This document shows, piece by piece, positions 22,156-35,063 of a stretch of 64,000 nucleotides of DNA. Position 1 is the first letter of the stretch. Each line of letters opens with the position of its first letter. This DNA comes from Diphasiastrum complanatum (lineage: Eukaryota; Streptophyta; Lycopodiopsida; Lycopodiales; Lycopodiaceae). Location: assembly GCA_029204225.1 (NCBI GenBank), contig CM055099.1, positions 44,604,145 to 44,668,144 on the forward strand, in the 5' to 3' direction. The position numbers were made by a program, and so were the translations under genes. A model generated the notes under the pieces. That model was not told the DNA's origin. It did not search any database and saw only the letters and a list, made by a program, of their open reading frames with translations.

Positions 22156-23530
22156 CGACTATCGGGACAATGGAGCATGAGGCTCAAATTGTCGTGTCAG
22201 TGGCAGTGTCGAAGGTTTGCATGGAACTTTACCTTTGCCTTTGATGTCAGTAAACTGATCCTCGATAAAGACTATATTCTTGCTAAATAAAATCCGCCAG
22301 GTATCGGGGTCGTACAGCTTATAGGTATTGTCAAAGTAAGTATAACTGATCAGGATGGTCTTTAGACTTTGGAAGTCGAATTTCTTTCTTGTCTTTTTCA
22401 GGATGTGCGTGTAGGCAATGCAACCGAATACTTGTAGGTTTTTCATTGAAGGCTTAGATCCTGTCCAAACCTCATGGGGTGTTTTGGCCTGAGAGGGCCT
22501 TAGTCGAACATTTGTTTCAGATGTAAGCTGCAGTGGAAACAACTTCAGCCCAGAAGCTCTTTGGCAATGATGCATGTACCAGCATGCATTTGGCTGACTC
22601 GAGCAGGGTACGATTCTTCCTCTTGGCTAAGCCATTTGACTGAGGTGAATAGGGAGTGATCAATTGTTGTTCGATGCCTAACTGGCTCTAGCAATGCTCC
22701 TTGAATTCAGTAGAGATATACTCTCCACCATTGTTGGACCTCAGGGCTTTGATATTCTTACTAGTTTCTTTCTCTGTAGGCTCCTTGAATATTTTGAAGC
22801 AGTTGAAAGCTTTGGATTTCTTCTTGATGAAGTACACCATCATTCTTCTGGAAAATTCATTAATTAAAGAAATAAAATACTTTGCATCCTTCAACGAAGG
22901 ATTCTACATTGGGCCACAAATGTCTATATGTACAATATCTAACAATCCTCTAAAAAAATGCTGATGGCTTGATCTAAAAAGGTTTTCTAGCCTGTTTACC
23001 GAGAATATAGTATTGACAGACATGTAATTCGACTTTCCTATTTGGATAGTCAAGATCAAATACAATAGATTACTTAGACATGTGATGTATAGAAGAATGA
23101 TTCAAGTGACCAAGTCTATAATGCCAAAGTAAACTTTTATTGATCTGTACAAGTATTGAGAGCCTGATTAGAGGCAAAAAAACAATGACGTAATTTGTAC
23201 AAGTATCTATGTCTCTTTCCGAGTGCTAGGATCTTGCTTGTCTTATCGACTACCTAACGTTGATCTGATTTAAATTCTACTTTGTGTCCTAAATTTGTAA
23301 TTTTGCTAATAGAGAGCAAATTTTTAGAAAGATTTGGTATATGAATGACACTTGAGAGTAGTTGGATTGATCATTTGCAAAGCTTAATCCTACTGTACCT
23401 TCACCTCTGATAGCTTGTGTGCTATTGTTGCCCAGGTGAACAAACTTCTTGATACTGTAAGACGTATAGAGTTCAAAACAATCGATATAGCTAGTCATAT
23501 GCTGAGTGGCTCCGGAATCAAGATGTAGTC
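22156..23530 (-). mobile_element. Copia integrase and protease remnant (minus)
   Basis: From high to low coordinates: a protease-like region around 23,500-23,290 (HMTSYIDCFELYTSYS, VHLGNNSTQAIRGEGTV), the integrase core (DAKYFISLINEFSRRMMVYF and ALRSNNGGEYISTEFKEHC at 22,894-22,688) and the integrase C-terminal part (VFGCIAYTHILKKTRKKFDF, 22,430). The catalytic D-x(n)-D-E context is partly altered (SNNGGEY instead of SDNGGEY). The RT expected below 22,159 is missing. Confidence 0.75.
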
Positions 23531-23569
23531 AATCAGGACTCTTGTTGTTTTAGCAGCGGCATAAGACCT

Positions 23570-24805
23570 TGAAATGCATCAAATGGATGTGAAGACATCC
23601 TTTCTCAACGACTACATCGAGAGGAGCTGTACACCTTCCAACCAGAAGGATTTGAAGTCAAAGGCCAAGAGCACAAAGTGCGTAAGCTGCACAAAGCAAT
23701 GTATCGCTAATAACAAGTCGCAAGAGCTTGGTTCAAAATAATTAATGCTTATCTCATTCAATTAGGTTCTGCGAACAATTCCGCTGACTGTAATGTTTAT
23801 TCCAAATACATAGGTGTCTATTCAATTCACATAGCTCTTTACATAGATGATGCATTTATTTTGTCTAACGACACTTCCTTACTGCACACTATAAAGAGTG
23901 ATTTGTCAAAAGAATTTGACATGCCTGGTCTAGGCACTATTCATTCATTATTAGGAATACACACATCACTAGAGATAGATTACATAAGAAAGTCTATCTT
24001 AGTCAGCAAAAATATCTAGAGAACATTCTAGAGAAATTTCATATGTCTGACTGCAATCCGATTGATACACCAATGGATCCAAACATGATAGTAACCAAAC
24101 TTTTTGTGCTGAAACCAAAATGAAGTACTCGACTTAGTGAAGTACCCTTATCATTCACTTATAGGATCTTTAACATATGCAATGCTATGCACCGGACCAG
24201 ATTTGGCATACACTATCAACGGATTAATTCAATATATGTCTAATCCTAGGATCTTGCATTGGAAAGCATTAAAGAGAGTGATGAAATACATTTGGGGAAG
24301 TTTAGATCACATTTTATGCTATGATGGAAATGTTATCGATCCATTGATTCTTCAAGGCTACTCCGACTCAGATTGGGGAGAGACTGTTTCAATCAAAAAT
24401 TCCACTTCTAGGTTCTGTTTCTTTCTGGTAGGGAGACCAATCTTGTGGAATTCAAGAAAGCAGAAATCTATCGCGCTTTCTTTGACTGAGGCAAAGTACA
24501 TCGCAACATGACAAGCTTCTAAAGAAGCTGTATGGATCAGGTTATTACTTCACGATCTTCATTATACTCAGTTCCTACCTACCACCATTCTATGTGACAA
24601 CATGAGTTGTGTTTCATTGTCTCTGAATCCCTATTTCATGGCAAGTCTAAGCACATCGAAATCCAATATAATTTCATTCAGGAAAAGGTTTTCTCATGAC
24701 AAGTTATTTTTCAATACTGCTCCGCATACTAAATGGTAGCATACATCTTCATTAAAGAGCGTCGACGGAGATACTCAAGGCACCAATCGTGACCTTAAGG
24801 GAGAC
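23570..24805 (+). mobile_element. Copia reverse transcriptase/RNase H remnant (plus)
   Basis: The plus strand reads LEMHQMDVKTSFLN (23,572), then a YIDDAFILS-type YVDD box (23,845), YPYHSLIGSLTYAMLCTGPD (24,145) and an RNase H region WGETVSIKNSTSRFCFFLVG to LSLTEAKYIAT (24,374-24,508). It runs to a purine-rich AAGGGAGAC just before the LTR at 24806. Frameshifts and stops show it is dead. Orientation is opposite to the integrase block on its left. Confidence 0.75.
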
Positions 24806-25352
24806 TGTTGGGAATTAAGCTCACAGTTTACTCCTTGAAAATGTAGTTCTGTTTTTCTACTTGCATATTTACGGGTTTCTGCCCATAGTCAGATTCTGGA
24901 TTAAAAAGTAATCATTCCTGATATTTTTCACATTTGAATGTCAATGTATTTGAAATACATTGAAGACTTGGCCATCTTTAATGACTTCAACCTGAAAAGG
25001 ACCTTTTCCTGCGGTCCATAACGGACCGCCAGACTACCACAAAGAGCAACAATTGCGGTCTATGTGCGAAGGCAACGAATCGCTAAAGGCAACAACTGCG
25101 GTCTACATGCGAAGGGAACAAACTGCCCAAACACTGCAAGAACGTGAGTTGTGGTCAGTATGCATCACCAGCTCATGAAGTTAATGGACCACTAGGGCAC
25201 CGCCCAACGCACTGCAAGCTACCGTCAAGAACTGTCGAAGCATCGCTAAGGCTCCACAAGGAACCACCGAGGCACCACAAGGCCGCCAAGGCACAGCCTA
25301 GCTACACCACCCAAACTACCGTTAGGAATTGCCAAGGCACCGTTGGAGTTAA
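24806..25352 (+). mobile_element. Copia 3' LTR (LTR B), truncated by insertion
   Basis: Begins TGTTGGGAATTAAGCTC directly after a polypurine tract and parallels LTR A in inverted orientation. It stops at 25352 inside a sequence shared with LTR A (CCAAGGCACCGTTGGAGTTAA), where a different LTR begins (TGTTGGAAAG). This marks an insertion point. Confidence 0.65.
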
Positions 25353-27009
25353 TGTTGGAAAGAGGTGATAATGCAATAACGACAACTCGAAGCTTGTGAA
25401 CGACATATTGAGCGCAGCGGAAATGGACCCTGCTTTTCTAATGCATGACTATGCCTATCAATATTGAACAAAACATAATGATAGAAGTCACGTTCAGTCT
25501 TATAGTAACTAACTTTGAAATCATCAGTACTATAGTGATTATGTAGCCAAACAATGAATTATCATACAAAAGCAATATGAGATTTGTCAGCTACAAAACT
25601 ATCAAAGAGATGCATACATTTTTGATATAATACTGAACATAGTAAATGATAGATTGATTTAGCATGAAACAGATGATGATGTCCACAAGACAATTGCGGA
25701 TAGAAACTTCATATTCTAAGCTATCTCTGAGTAACTGAAGTATCTATCTGGATTTGCACTTCTGCTAATAAGCTATAAGCGCTAATAGCAAAACTCTAAA
25801 TGAACTCTAAGGAACTGATCTAGAATGCTCAAGAGTGTTCAAGCTTGAAAGCTTGAGAGAGCTGCTACTTGATTCTAAAATAATAGAAGTATGATCAACT
25901 ATCTATACTAAGCAAAAATGCGGCAAGTCCAGTAGGACAACTAATTAGGTCGTAGATCTTAATGGCTAGTTGATCATCATGAGCTGACATCCATCCATTT
26001 AGTACTTCTTGGAAATTGAGTGATTCCTGAGTATTTATGCAGACTGTTTAGAAACATGCATAGCATAAAATTGCAGAGTTGGATAATGTAGTGGATGAAG
26101 ATTAAAAATGATTAGTCGATAATCAGGAAAATAATTCAATAGTTCCCACGAATGCTTTGACCTTCAAACTTAGTTCTGCAACAAATTTCTTGTGTGTATC
26201 CAAGCAAAGCTTTAGTAAAATATCTACTGTCATATCTTGTGTGCGACCGTATTGCAAGTCAACCTCTTTGTCGAGAACTTTTCTTTTGACATAGTGATAC
26301 TTACTTTCAATGTGAATGAAATCTAGGGTTGGCTGATAAAGCAATGGCACTTTGATATCACAAAATAGAATTGTCAGAGCATATTGATTCAAATTGATAT
26401 CTGAAAGTAAGTTTCTCAACCATATTGCTTCCTTTGTAGATTGAGAGATTGCGATATACTCTGATTCAGTGGAAGATAGAGCTATCGAAGTTTGCTTGCG
26501 ACTGTTCCATGAAATAGGACCATTGTTGAGGACTATTTGGAAGATAGCATTGTCTTAGCTTCTTTTATTAGATTGATACTATTGCTAAAAATCAATGTGT
26601 CATCCACATACAAACTGATAATAATAAAGGAATGGTGCACTGACTTGACATTTGAATCTGAAGAGCTTGGTGTGTAGCTGTGATCAATAAGAAAAGTATT
26701 GATCCTTTGAGATCATGCTCAAGCAAATTGCTTCAAGCCATAAAGTGCTTTAAGGAGTTTACACACATGATTGTGTTTACCTTCAATTTTGTAACCTTCA
26801 AGTTGAACCATGTAAATGTCCTATGAACAACGTCTAACAAATCTTTTGCTGCATGTCTATGACTTGATCTAAAGGGAATCATAGTCTGATTTCTAAGGAT
26901 ACAACTATGACAGATAGAGAGGTCGACTTTATCGGTTGGATAGTCAAGATCAAGTGCTGAGGATCATTAGATATGCATGAAATAGATGTACGATTCAAGT
27001 GACCTCTCG
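25353..27009 (-). mobile_element. Decayed Copia element (3' LTR plus pol remnants)
   Basis: 25353-~26120 is a probable 3' LTR in minus orientation. Above it the minus strand gives an RNase H tail (LRNLLSDINLNQYALTILFC, 26,400), SIALSSTESEYIAIS (26,470), a YVDDTLIFS RT box (26,600) and an integrase zinc-region remnant (26,830-26,940). Large internal deletions are evident. The element ends abruptly at 27,010, where a chromovirus LTR starts, consistent with that element having inserted into it. Confidence 0.65.
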
Positions 27010-27510
27010 TGTCGGTCATTGCTAAAGCACAAACAGGTGACGAACGCTACGTTATCACCCAACCATAGAGGTACTACCACCTCACTCCCGTGCACTGGAG
27101 CTACAGACCACCATCAAACAAGTTCGAATCTCAAGTAAGCCAAGGTGTCCCATACCACCATGCCTTACCCCCGATCCTCACCTACCTACATCCTGAGGCT
27201 AGATACTCGTCTTAACTTGACCACCAGTGGAAGAGCTCTTCATTCTTTAAGAGAGAATGAATACCAAGCTCATGGAGATCCACCTCTATATACATAGTCC
27301 AGGTGGGTCATCTCCCTCCATAGGAGTCACGCATGACCAACGACACACAGTAGTTGTGCACACTGATGAGGAGTCCATAACAACGAGTCACCGCACACCA
27401 TTGAGACATTGACACGTGGCATCCAAAAGACCTATAGCTCCAGATCAATGTTTCGTCCCATTACTGAGACTGTCACCTCAAGTTTCCTATTGTGTGCCCT
27501 TATGAGTACA
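27010..27510 (-). mobile_element. Chromovirus 3' LTR (501 bp)
   Basis: In minus orientation it starts TGTACTCATAAGGGCACAC at 27510 and ends GACCGACA at 27010, giving TGT...ACA termini. A polypurine tract (AAAGGGGGAGGGAATATTA, minus) lies directly upstream at 27,535-27,512. No second copy of this LTR is in the window. Confidence 0.65.
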
Positions 27511-27791
27511 TAATATTCCCTCCCCCTTTAAGAGTCTTATCCTAATGGGAGCAAGCCAGGGAAGTTCAGTCTTAAGTAGTCCTCTCTCTCCCAAGTGTCC
27601 TCGTCATCTGTCTTGCCTTTTCAATGTACAAGAAATAAAAAACCAAACGGTTTCTCAATTGGTGATGATGAACATCAACAACTTTTTCCTGTACATTAGG
27701 AACAAGGGTAGACAGATCGTCGAGCTCAACTAGTTCACCTTTCAGAATTAGGGAATCCTTCCTACTAAGTCGTTCTTTTAAACGACGTACA
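27511..27791 (-). mobile_element. Chromovirus pol 3' end with chromodomain, left part
   Basis: Minus-strand reading is RRLKERLSRKDSLI, a linker, then LRNR, and after a frameshift KGKTDDEDTWERED..LRLNFPGLL: the chromodomain C-terminal half. It joins the segment at 34,104-35,063 across the Copia insertion. Confidence 0.75.
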
Positions 27792-28959
27792 TGTTGGAGA
27801 GAGGGAGAAGAGAAGAAGAAAGGTGTCATATGTTAGAAACAAAAATTAGCTCAAAAAGGGGGTAAGACAAACACGAACGAGAAACGAAACATGAATGAGA
27901 AACGAAACATGAACGAGAAACGAACTCAAACAGAGCGTTCGTGCGTAGCGGAACGAGCTATACGACTCTCTCCGTAAGCATGACTACGCCTATCAGAATG
28001 AGCAGAACGTTAGTGATGGAAATCACGGTCATTCTTGATTACGCAACCAAACATTAATAATGAGGTGCCAGAAGAATAATTTGTCGCGAATAGCAAGACA
28101 AATTATGTGTTGCGAATGATTCGTGAAGAGCTAGACTGTGCTCAACTGATAATTAGTCATGAAAGGTTCGCGAAAGACAAGACTAAATGTTAGTCGTCTA
28201 TTACCAAAATGAGCAACTAGAAAGATCAGACAGAATGAATAATAAGCATAGCAATATTAACACAGATCTGAACACAGAACAAAGAACTATTATCAGATTA
28301 AGTATAGCAAGTATACATGTCAATAATGTGGTAGAGCACAAGACAATAGCAGATGAAACCGCGTGCTCTACGAAGCTTATTCAATCTATAAAGGAATGAA
28401 ATCTTATTGCTGATAATAAAGAATCAATGTGCAAGGCATCTACTTCGTCTATCTCACTGATAAGCTTCTGATGCTAATTTACATCCACTCTCCTCTTCTC
28501 ATCTTTTTTGTCAGGACTCAATCGTCCAACATTCTTAGCGTTATGCATCATACTGAGAAAATGGAATTCAGTATCTATATATATACATAATGTTACAGGT
28601 GTGCATATGATGAAAGTACATGGTGGATGAGTTGTCTGTAGGAGATCGTGGGTGGCTGCAATCATTGTCCAGTCTGTTAGCGCAGCTGCATGGGGTGAGC
28701 GTGAAAAGGGTGTGACCTTAGCCTTTGTTTTTCGTCTTTTCATCGCCTGTGAGAATTTACATTATGTAGACTGCGTGACAACGCGAGTAAATATGGAGCA
28801 TGAATGGAAGCAGATTAAAAATGGGATTTAGGAGAGTAGAGGAAATAAATCCAACACCCCCCCTTAATCTGGATCCGTGAATGCCTTGATCTTCAGACTA
28901 AGCAATGCACAAAATTTGTTGTGTGCATTAACACTGAGTGCTTTCGTGAATATGTCTAC

Positions 28960-30389
28960 AACCATGTCCTACGTTCTGTAGTATGTCAAGCTTACTTCTT
29001 TGTTGAGAACTTTGCCCCTGATGTAGTGATATATAATTTCAATGTGCTTATTCCTAGAGTGAAATCTAGGGTTGGCCGATAAGGCAATAGCCCTTTGATT
29101 ATCACAAAATAAAATCGTAGGGATGTACTGATTTATATTAGCATCTGACAGTAGATTTTTCAACCCAAATGCTTCCCTGATAGTTTGAGAAACAGCAATG
29201 TATTCTATTTCTATAGAAGAAAGTGCGACAAACGTTTGCTTACGAATGTTCCATGAGATAGGACCGTCATTGAAGAAGAATGTGAATCCAAACATGTATT
29301 TACGATTGTCTACATCTCCTCCCTAGCTTGCATCAGAATAACCACTGAGCTGATGAAGATTGTCGTTGCTGACATCTCCATAGCAGATGCACTGGTCCAT
29401 GTTAGCTCGAATATATCTCATGACTTGTATGAGAGCCTTCCTATGGGTAATGCCAAGATTAGCCATATATTGGCTAAGTGAGCTTGCAACAAAAGAGACA
29501 TCTGGTCTTGTACAGACCATTGCGTACATGAGAGATCCAAGTATCAAGCGATAAGGATACTCTCTCATTTGCTCCTCTTCTTGCTTGGTCTGAGGACATT
29601 GGTCCTTTGATAGATGCAGGCCTGGATCCATTGATGAGTGAGCTAATTTACAATTCATCAAATTATATCTGTTAAAAATATTGTGAAGATACCTTTGTTG
29701 AGTGATATAAATTAGTCGCTTTGCTCTGTCTCTATATGAACTCCTAGACAGAAGTGAGCTTCATCCTGATCAGTCATGTCGAACTCTGAAAACAACATCT
29801 GTTTCGAATCCTTGAACATATTGGTATTGTTGTTGAAGAGCAACGTATCATCCACGTATAAGGTGATGATAATGAAGGATTGCTGCACTGACTTGAAATA
29901 GACGTTGCAATCAACAGTGCTTGGTTTAAATCCTTGTTCAATGAGGAATGTGTTGATCCTCTGAAACCAAGCTCTAGCAGACTGTTTCAAGCCGTATAGT
30001 GCTTTGTGGAGTTTACAGACATGATTTTTCATACCTTCTAGAATGTATCCTTCGGGCTGGATCATGTAGATATCTTCTTGTATAACTCCATTCAAATAGG
30101 TTGTTTGTACATCAAGTTGATGCACTTCGAGGTCAGTAGCTGCAGCATAAGACAAGAGCATTTGGATCGACAAATGTTTGACTATTGGACTGAAAGTTTT
30201 GTTGTAGTCAACATTGGGAATCTGGATAAATCCTCGTGCTACCAGTCTTGCCTTCCTTCGATCAATTGCTCCGTTGGCATTGTATTTGATCTTAAAGATC
30301 CATTTGCAATCAATGATATTGCATCCAATGGGAGCTTCGACTAATGACCATGTCTGATTCTTGATTAGAGAGGAATACTCTATGTCCAT
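28960..30389 (-). pseudogene. Copia reverse transcriptase/RNase H of the nested element
   Basis: 30,389-29,712 is a 225-codon RT frame with TWSLVEAP, CKWIFKIKYNANGAIDRRKA, HQLDVQTTYLNGVIQEDIYM, LYGLKQSARAWFQRI and the catalytic LYVDDTLLF. 29,661-29,323 and 29,295-28,969 carry the connection and RNase H (YRLILGSLMYAMVCTRPDVS, WNIRKQTFVALSSIEIEYIA, LFCDNQRAIALSANPRFHSR). Each block is long but separated by stops. Confidence 0.9.
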
Positions 30390-30594
30390 AGGTTCTCTCC
30401 AGAGATCGGAGTCTGGTTGGCTGAGTTGCCTTTTTGACTGTCGTCGGTTCCTGTATCAAGAGACAGGCAGACTTCGGAGTATACCTTGTGGGTTGTGTGT
30501 GCACTCGGCTTGATCTTCTGGGAGGATTCGACTGATGAACCATTCCTGGGACTTTTTGCTGGGTAGTAGCAATATCTTCGACTGATTCGTTGTC

Positions 30595-31995
30595 TCAAAG
30601 TGGGTCGACAATAGACACGCCTAAGCTAGAAGCTCGGACTGTCGTGTCAACGACAGGTGATGAGGGTTCTTCTTGAGCAACATCCTTGCCTTTGAGGTCG
30701 ACGAACTGATCCTCGATGAAGACTGTATCCCGGATATACAAGATTTGCTGGGTATCAAGATCATACAACTTATAAGTATTATCAAATGAAGTATATTTGA
30801 TCAGGATGGTCTTGAGACCTTGGAAGTCCAATTTCTTTCTCGTGTATTTTGGGATATGCGCGTAGGCAATGCACCCAAACACTCTTAGGTTCTTCAAAGA
30901 AGGCTTTCAGCCTGTCCACACCTTGTGGGGTGTCTTGCTTGAGAGGACCTTGGTCGAACATCTGTTCTGGACGTAAGCTGCAGTGGATAAAGCAACAGCC
31001 CAGAAACTCTTAGGCAACAATGCATGCGATGCATACATTTGGCAGATTCAACCAGAGTACAGTTCTTCCTCTCGGGTAAGCCATTAGGCTGAGGACTGTA
31101 AGGAGTGATGAATTGTTGCTCAATGCCTTGGCTTTGGCAGTACTCCTTAAACTCGATAGAGATATATTCTCCACCATTATCTGACCTAAGGGCCTTGATC
31201 ATCCTTCCAGTCTCCTTCTCTGCATGCTCCTTGAAGATTCTGAAGCAGTTGAAGGCTTCTGATTTTTTCTTTATAAAATACACCATGGTCCTTCTGGAAA
31301 ATTCATCAATAAAGGTTATAAAATACTTGGCATCCTTCAGCGAAGGATTTTTCATCGGGCCACAAATATCTGAATGTACAACATCTAGCAATCCTCTAGC
31401 AACATGCTGATGGCTTGATTTGAATGGTTTCCTAGTCTGTTTACCAACTAGACAGTCTTGACAGACAGGTAACTCGACTTTTTCGTGAGGATAATCGAGA
31501 ACAAGAACAATATATTGTCTAGACATTCGTTGTACAATAACATGATTTAAAGGACCAAGTCTATAATGCCAAAGTAAACCTTTATTTGAATGAATAGAAG
31601 TACTGAGAGCCTAACTAGAGGCATAAAAGCAATGACTCAATTTTTACAAGTATCCATGCCTCTTTCCGAGTGCTAGAATCTTGCCTGTCCTATCAACCAC
31701 TTTACACCGATCACATTCGAATTCTACTCTGTGTCCTAGATCTGTGATTCTGCTTACAGAGAGCAGATTTGTAGATAAATTTGGTACATAAAGGACTTTA
31801 GAGAGTAGCTTAGACTAATCATTAGCAAAGCTTAATCTTACAGTGCCTTTACCTTTAATATCTTGTGTGCTATTGTCACCAAGGTGGTCATATTTATGGG
31901 TACTGTAAGGTGTCTAGGACTCGAAATAGCCAATAAGGCTAGTCATATGCTGAGTGGCTCCGTAATCCAGGAACCAAGAACTGTCGCCAGATGCT
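30595..31995 (-). pseudogene. Copia protease and integrase of the nested element
   Basis: 31,990-31,700 encodes a degraded protease (HMTSLIGYF, HLGDNSTQDIKGKGTV). 31,526-30,894 is integrase: a CxxC zinc half (VCQDCLVGKQTRKPF), the core HSDICGPM, ITFIDEFSRRTMVYFIKKKS, ALRSDNGGEYIS and PQPNGLPERKN, so D, D and E residues are retained. The C-terminal part VFGCIAYAHIPKYTRKKLDF is in another frame from 30,897. A frameshift near 30,900 splits the domain. Confidence 0.85.
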
Positions 31996-32053
31996 CCTTG
32001 ATGGCTAGTCATGAAGGCATCATGATCCGCTTCTTGAATAGGTTGTGGAGCTT

Positions 32054-32875
32054 CTATAGTTTCATTTGCCACTTGATTCGACTGCCCCTTGCTATTGTTC
32101 TTCGCTTGAAGTATCTGGCAGTCTTGTATTTCGTGGTTGTTTCGCTTGTAGTATCTGCAAAACAGCTTCTTCTTTGTCTGTGGATTTGACTGTTGCTTGT
32201 GCTAAGCTGGTTTCTAGTCTGGCTTTGATTGCTTTGGGACTTTCTTCTTCTTCTACTTTGTCGTGCTCTTATTGGTGTACAAGGCACGAGAATCAGTAAG
32301 GAACTTGAGGCTTCGTTCCTCCGCGTGTCTTCCTGCAACAACATAGTAATGACTCTAGAAAGAGTCAATTCTGGATGAGTTGTGATGATCATCACCCAGC
32401 TGTCGTAAGAGCTTGGCAAGCTTGTAAGCAGTTGCATCACTGCGTCTATGATAGATCCAATAGCGGCCATTTGTCTTAGTAGGTTCTTGAATCGATTAAT
32501 GTGATTCTGCAGAGAATCACCATTTGTCATCTTGAGGGAGTAGAATTTCTTTCTGAGATGTAGCTTGGAAGCTATATCTCGCACTTCGTATAGTGTGCTC
32601 AAGATGTCCCAGACTTCTTTCGATGTCTGGGCCTCGGATACATGGCCGATTTGGGTATCCGTGATGTTGAGGATGATCAATGTGAAAGCCTTTCCATCCT
32701 TCAGCTTTCATCTGGCGATTACTGCATCATCTAATTCAGGTTTTTCTTCTGCATCTGTAACAACGTCATACAATTCTTTTGCCATTAGTACAGTTTTCAT
32801 CTTAAATTTCCATAGATGGTAATTGACTCCATCAAGCTTGTCCATGATATGACTAGCTTTCCCTTGGGAATCCAT
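32054..32875 (-). pseudogene. Copia gag (UBN2-type) of the nested element
   Basis: Starts at ATG 32875 (MDSQGKASHIMDKLDGVNYH). It continues through WDILSTLYEVRDIASKLHL, LRKKFYSLKMTNGDSLQNHI and LLTSLPSSYDSWVMIITTHP, the standard gag region of plant Copia elements (capsid-like). A frameshift near 32,690 and further breaks near 32,300 and 32,150 remove the zinc-knuckle reading. It would have formed the virus-like particle. Confidence 0.8.
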
Positions 32876-34103
32876 GTGGAAGAATTAGTCTAAGTGATAG
32901 GAGAAACTATCAGTGACTTAAGTATGAAAATCTGATACTGAAAATATAGAACAAGAAAGCAATTACTCTATCGGCTAGTAGATTCTTGTATTGTGGAAGC
33001 TTATCAAGCTATGAAAATAGCTATGATACCATGTTGGAGAGAGGGATAAGAGATGAAAGGAGAAATGTGTCGTATGTTAGAAATGAAAATTAGCTCAAAA
33101 AGGGGGTAAGACGAACACGAACGAGAAACGAAACACGAACAAGAAACGAAACACGAATGAGAACGAACTCGAACAGAGCGTTAGTGCGTAGCGGAACGAG
33201 ATATATGACTCTCTCCGTAAGCATGACTACGCTTATCAGAACAAACAGAACGTTAGTGATGGAAATCACGGTCATTCTTGATTTCAGAGCCAAACATTAA
33301 TAATGAAGCGCCAGAAGAATAATTTGTCACGAATAGCAAGACAAATTATGTGTCGCGAATGATTCGCGAAGAGCTAGACTGTGCTCGACTAATAATTAGT
33401 CGCAAAAGATTCGCGAAAGACAATACTAAATATTGGTCGTCTATTACCAAAATGAGCAACTAGAAAGATCAGACAGAATGAATAATAAGCATAGCAATAT
33501 TAACACAGATCTAAATGCAGAACAAAGAACTGTTATCAGATTAAGTATAACAAGTATACATGTCAATAATGTGATAGAGCACAGGACAATAGCGGATGAA
33601 ACCGCGTGCTCTATAAAGCTTATTCAATCTGTCAAGGAATGAAACCTTATTGCTGATAATAAAGAATCAATGCGCAAGGCATCTACTTCGTCTATCTCGC
33701 TGATAGGCTTATGATGCTAATTTACATACACTCTCCTCTTCTCATCTTTTCCGTCAGGACTGAATCGTCCAACATTCTTAGCGTTATGCATCATACTGAA
33801 AAAATGGAATTCAATATCTATATATATACATAATGTTACAGGTGTGCAGATGAAGAAAGTATAGGATGGATGTGTTGTCTGTAGGAGATCGTGGGTGGCT
33901 GCAATTGTTGTCCAGTATGTTAGCATAGCTGCATGGGGTGAGCATGAAAAGGGTGTGACATCAGCCTTTGCTTTTCATCTTTTCATTGCCTGTGAGAAAT
34001 TAAATGTTAATATGCAGACTGTGCGACAACGTGAGTAAATATGCAACATGAATGGAAGCAAATTAAAAATGGGATTTAGGAGAGTAGAGGAAATAAATCC
34101 AAC

Positions 34104-35063
34104 ATTACATGGAATACATGATGAACTCCAATCCCAATCAGAAGATCTAGCTGATAAGCGACCGGGTTAATTTTCTTTACAACCTTATAAGGTCCGCTAT
34201 ATTGAGGAGATAACTTATGGTATTTTTCCGTCCGAAGTACCTTCAAATCCTTAGGGATTTTAAGATACACCTAGGTTCCGACCTCAATATCCCGAGGTGA
34301 ATGACCATGGTTAGCATAAATTTGAGCTCTATCCTGAGCGGTTTTCATGTTTTCCTTGGGCACTAGTAGCATTTCTTGCATATCTTGTAGGAAATCTACT
34401 GCAGCTTGCACCTTGAGACCTTTGAGTCCAACGGAAATTGGAGAACGCGGCTGAAAGCCATACATCAGCATAAAAGGACTGAATCCGGTGGCTGTTACCC
34501 ATCAGATTCTGGGTGATCCGAAGAACTAAGACTAGGAGTTGTTTCAAGTTTTTCAAAAACTGCTTACCAGAACTTGCCAATGAACTTGGAGTCACGATCA
34601 CTAACAATATCATTCGGCAAACCATACAATCTGAACAACTTTTCAACGAAAAGCTAGGCTAGTTCAGATGCCTTGATAGTTAATTTAGTTGGCATAAATT
34701 GCGCCATCTTGGTTAGCCTGTCAACCACCACCCAAATGGCATCGTGATCACTCTGGGTTTTAGGGAGTCCAACCACAAAATCCATTGAAATACTTTCCCA
34801 TTTCTTACTAGGAATTTCCAAGAGATGTAAATGACCCGCAAGTTTGAGTCTTTCTGCTTTGTTTTGATGGCATTGTTCACAGCTTTGAACGTATGCCTCC
34901 AAATGGCCTTCCATCTTAGGCCAGAAGAAATTCTGCCTAACAAGGTCAAGTGTCCTCTGTATGCTTGGGTGACCAACACAAGGGTTGTCATGACACTGCT
35001 GCAGGATTTGGGCCAGCAAGTCCTCCCTATCCGGCACACAAACCTTTCGAAAAAGCAGGCCAT
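34104..35063 (-). mobile_element. Chromovirus integrase, right part of the interrupted element
   Basis: Minus-strand reading starts at the integrase H2C2 zinc finger: CHDNPCVGHPSIQRTLDLVR and CEQCHQNKAERLK. The core (SMDFVVGLPKTQSDHDAIWV, VSDRDSKFIGKFW) follows, then MLMYGFQPRSPISVGLKG and a linker KVLRTEKYHKLSPQYSGPYK leading to HHVFHV at 34,110, where the Copia is inserted. Frameshifts are present. RT, protease, gag and the 5' LTR are missing beyond 35,063. Confidence 0.85.

Larger units (their letters stand above)
27792..34103 (-). mobile_element. Full-length Copia retrotransposon nested in the chromovirus
   Basis: LTRs at 27792-28856 and 33032-34103 begin TGTTGGAGAGAGGG and end AAATCCAACA (plus-strand reading) and look about 90-95% identical by eye. 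A primer-binding site TGGTATCATAG starts at 33031 and a polypurine tract (G-run preceded by GGATCCAGATTAA) abuts 28857. Flanking pentamers read TGTAC and TGTAA on the minus strand, a 5-bp target duplication with one change. The internal order gag-protease-integrase-RT-RNase H is correct for Copia. Stops and frameshifts split the polyprotein, so it is no longer autonomous. LTR divergence suggests an insertion that is not recent. Confidence 0.9.
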
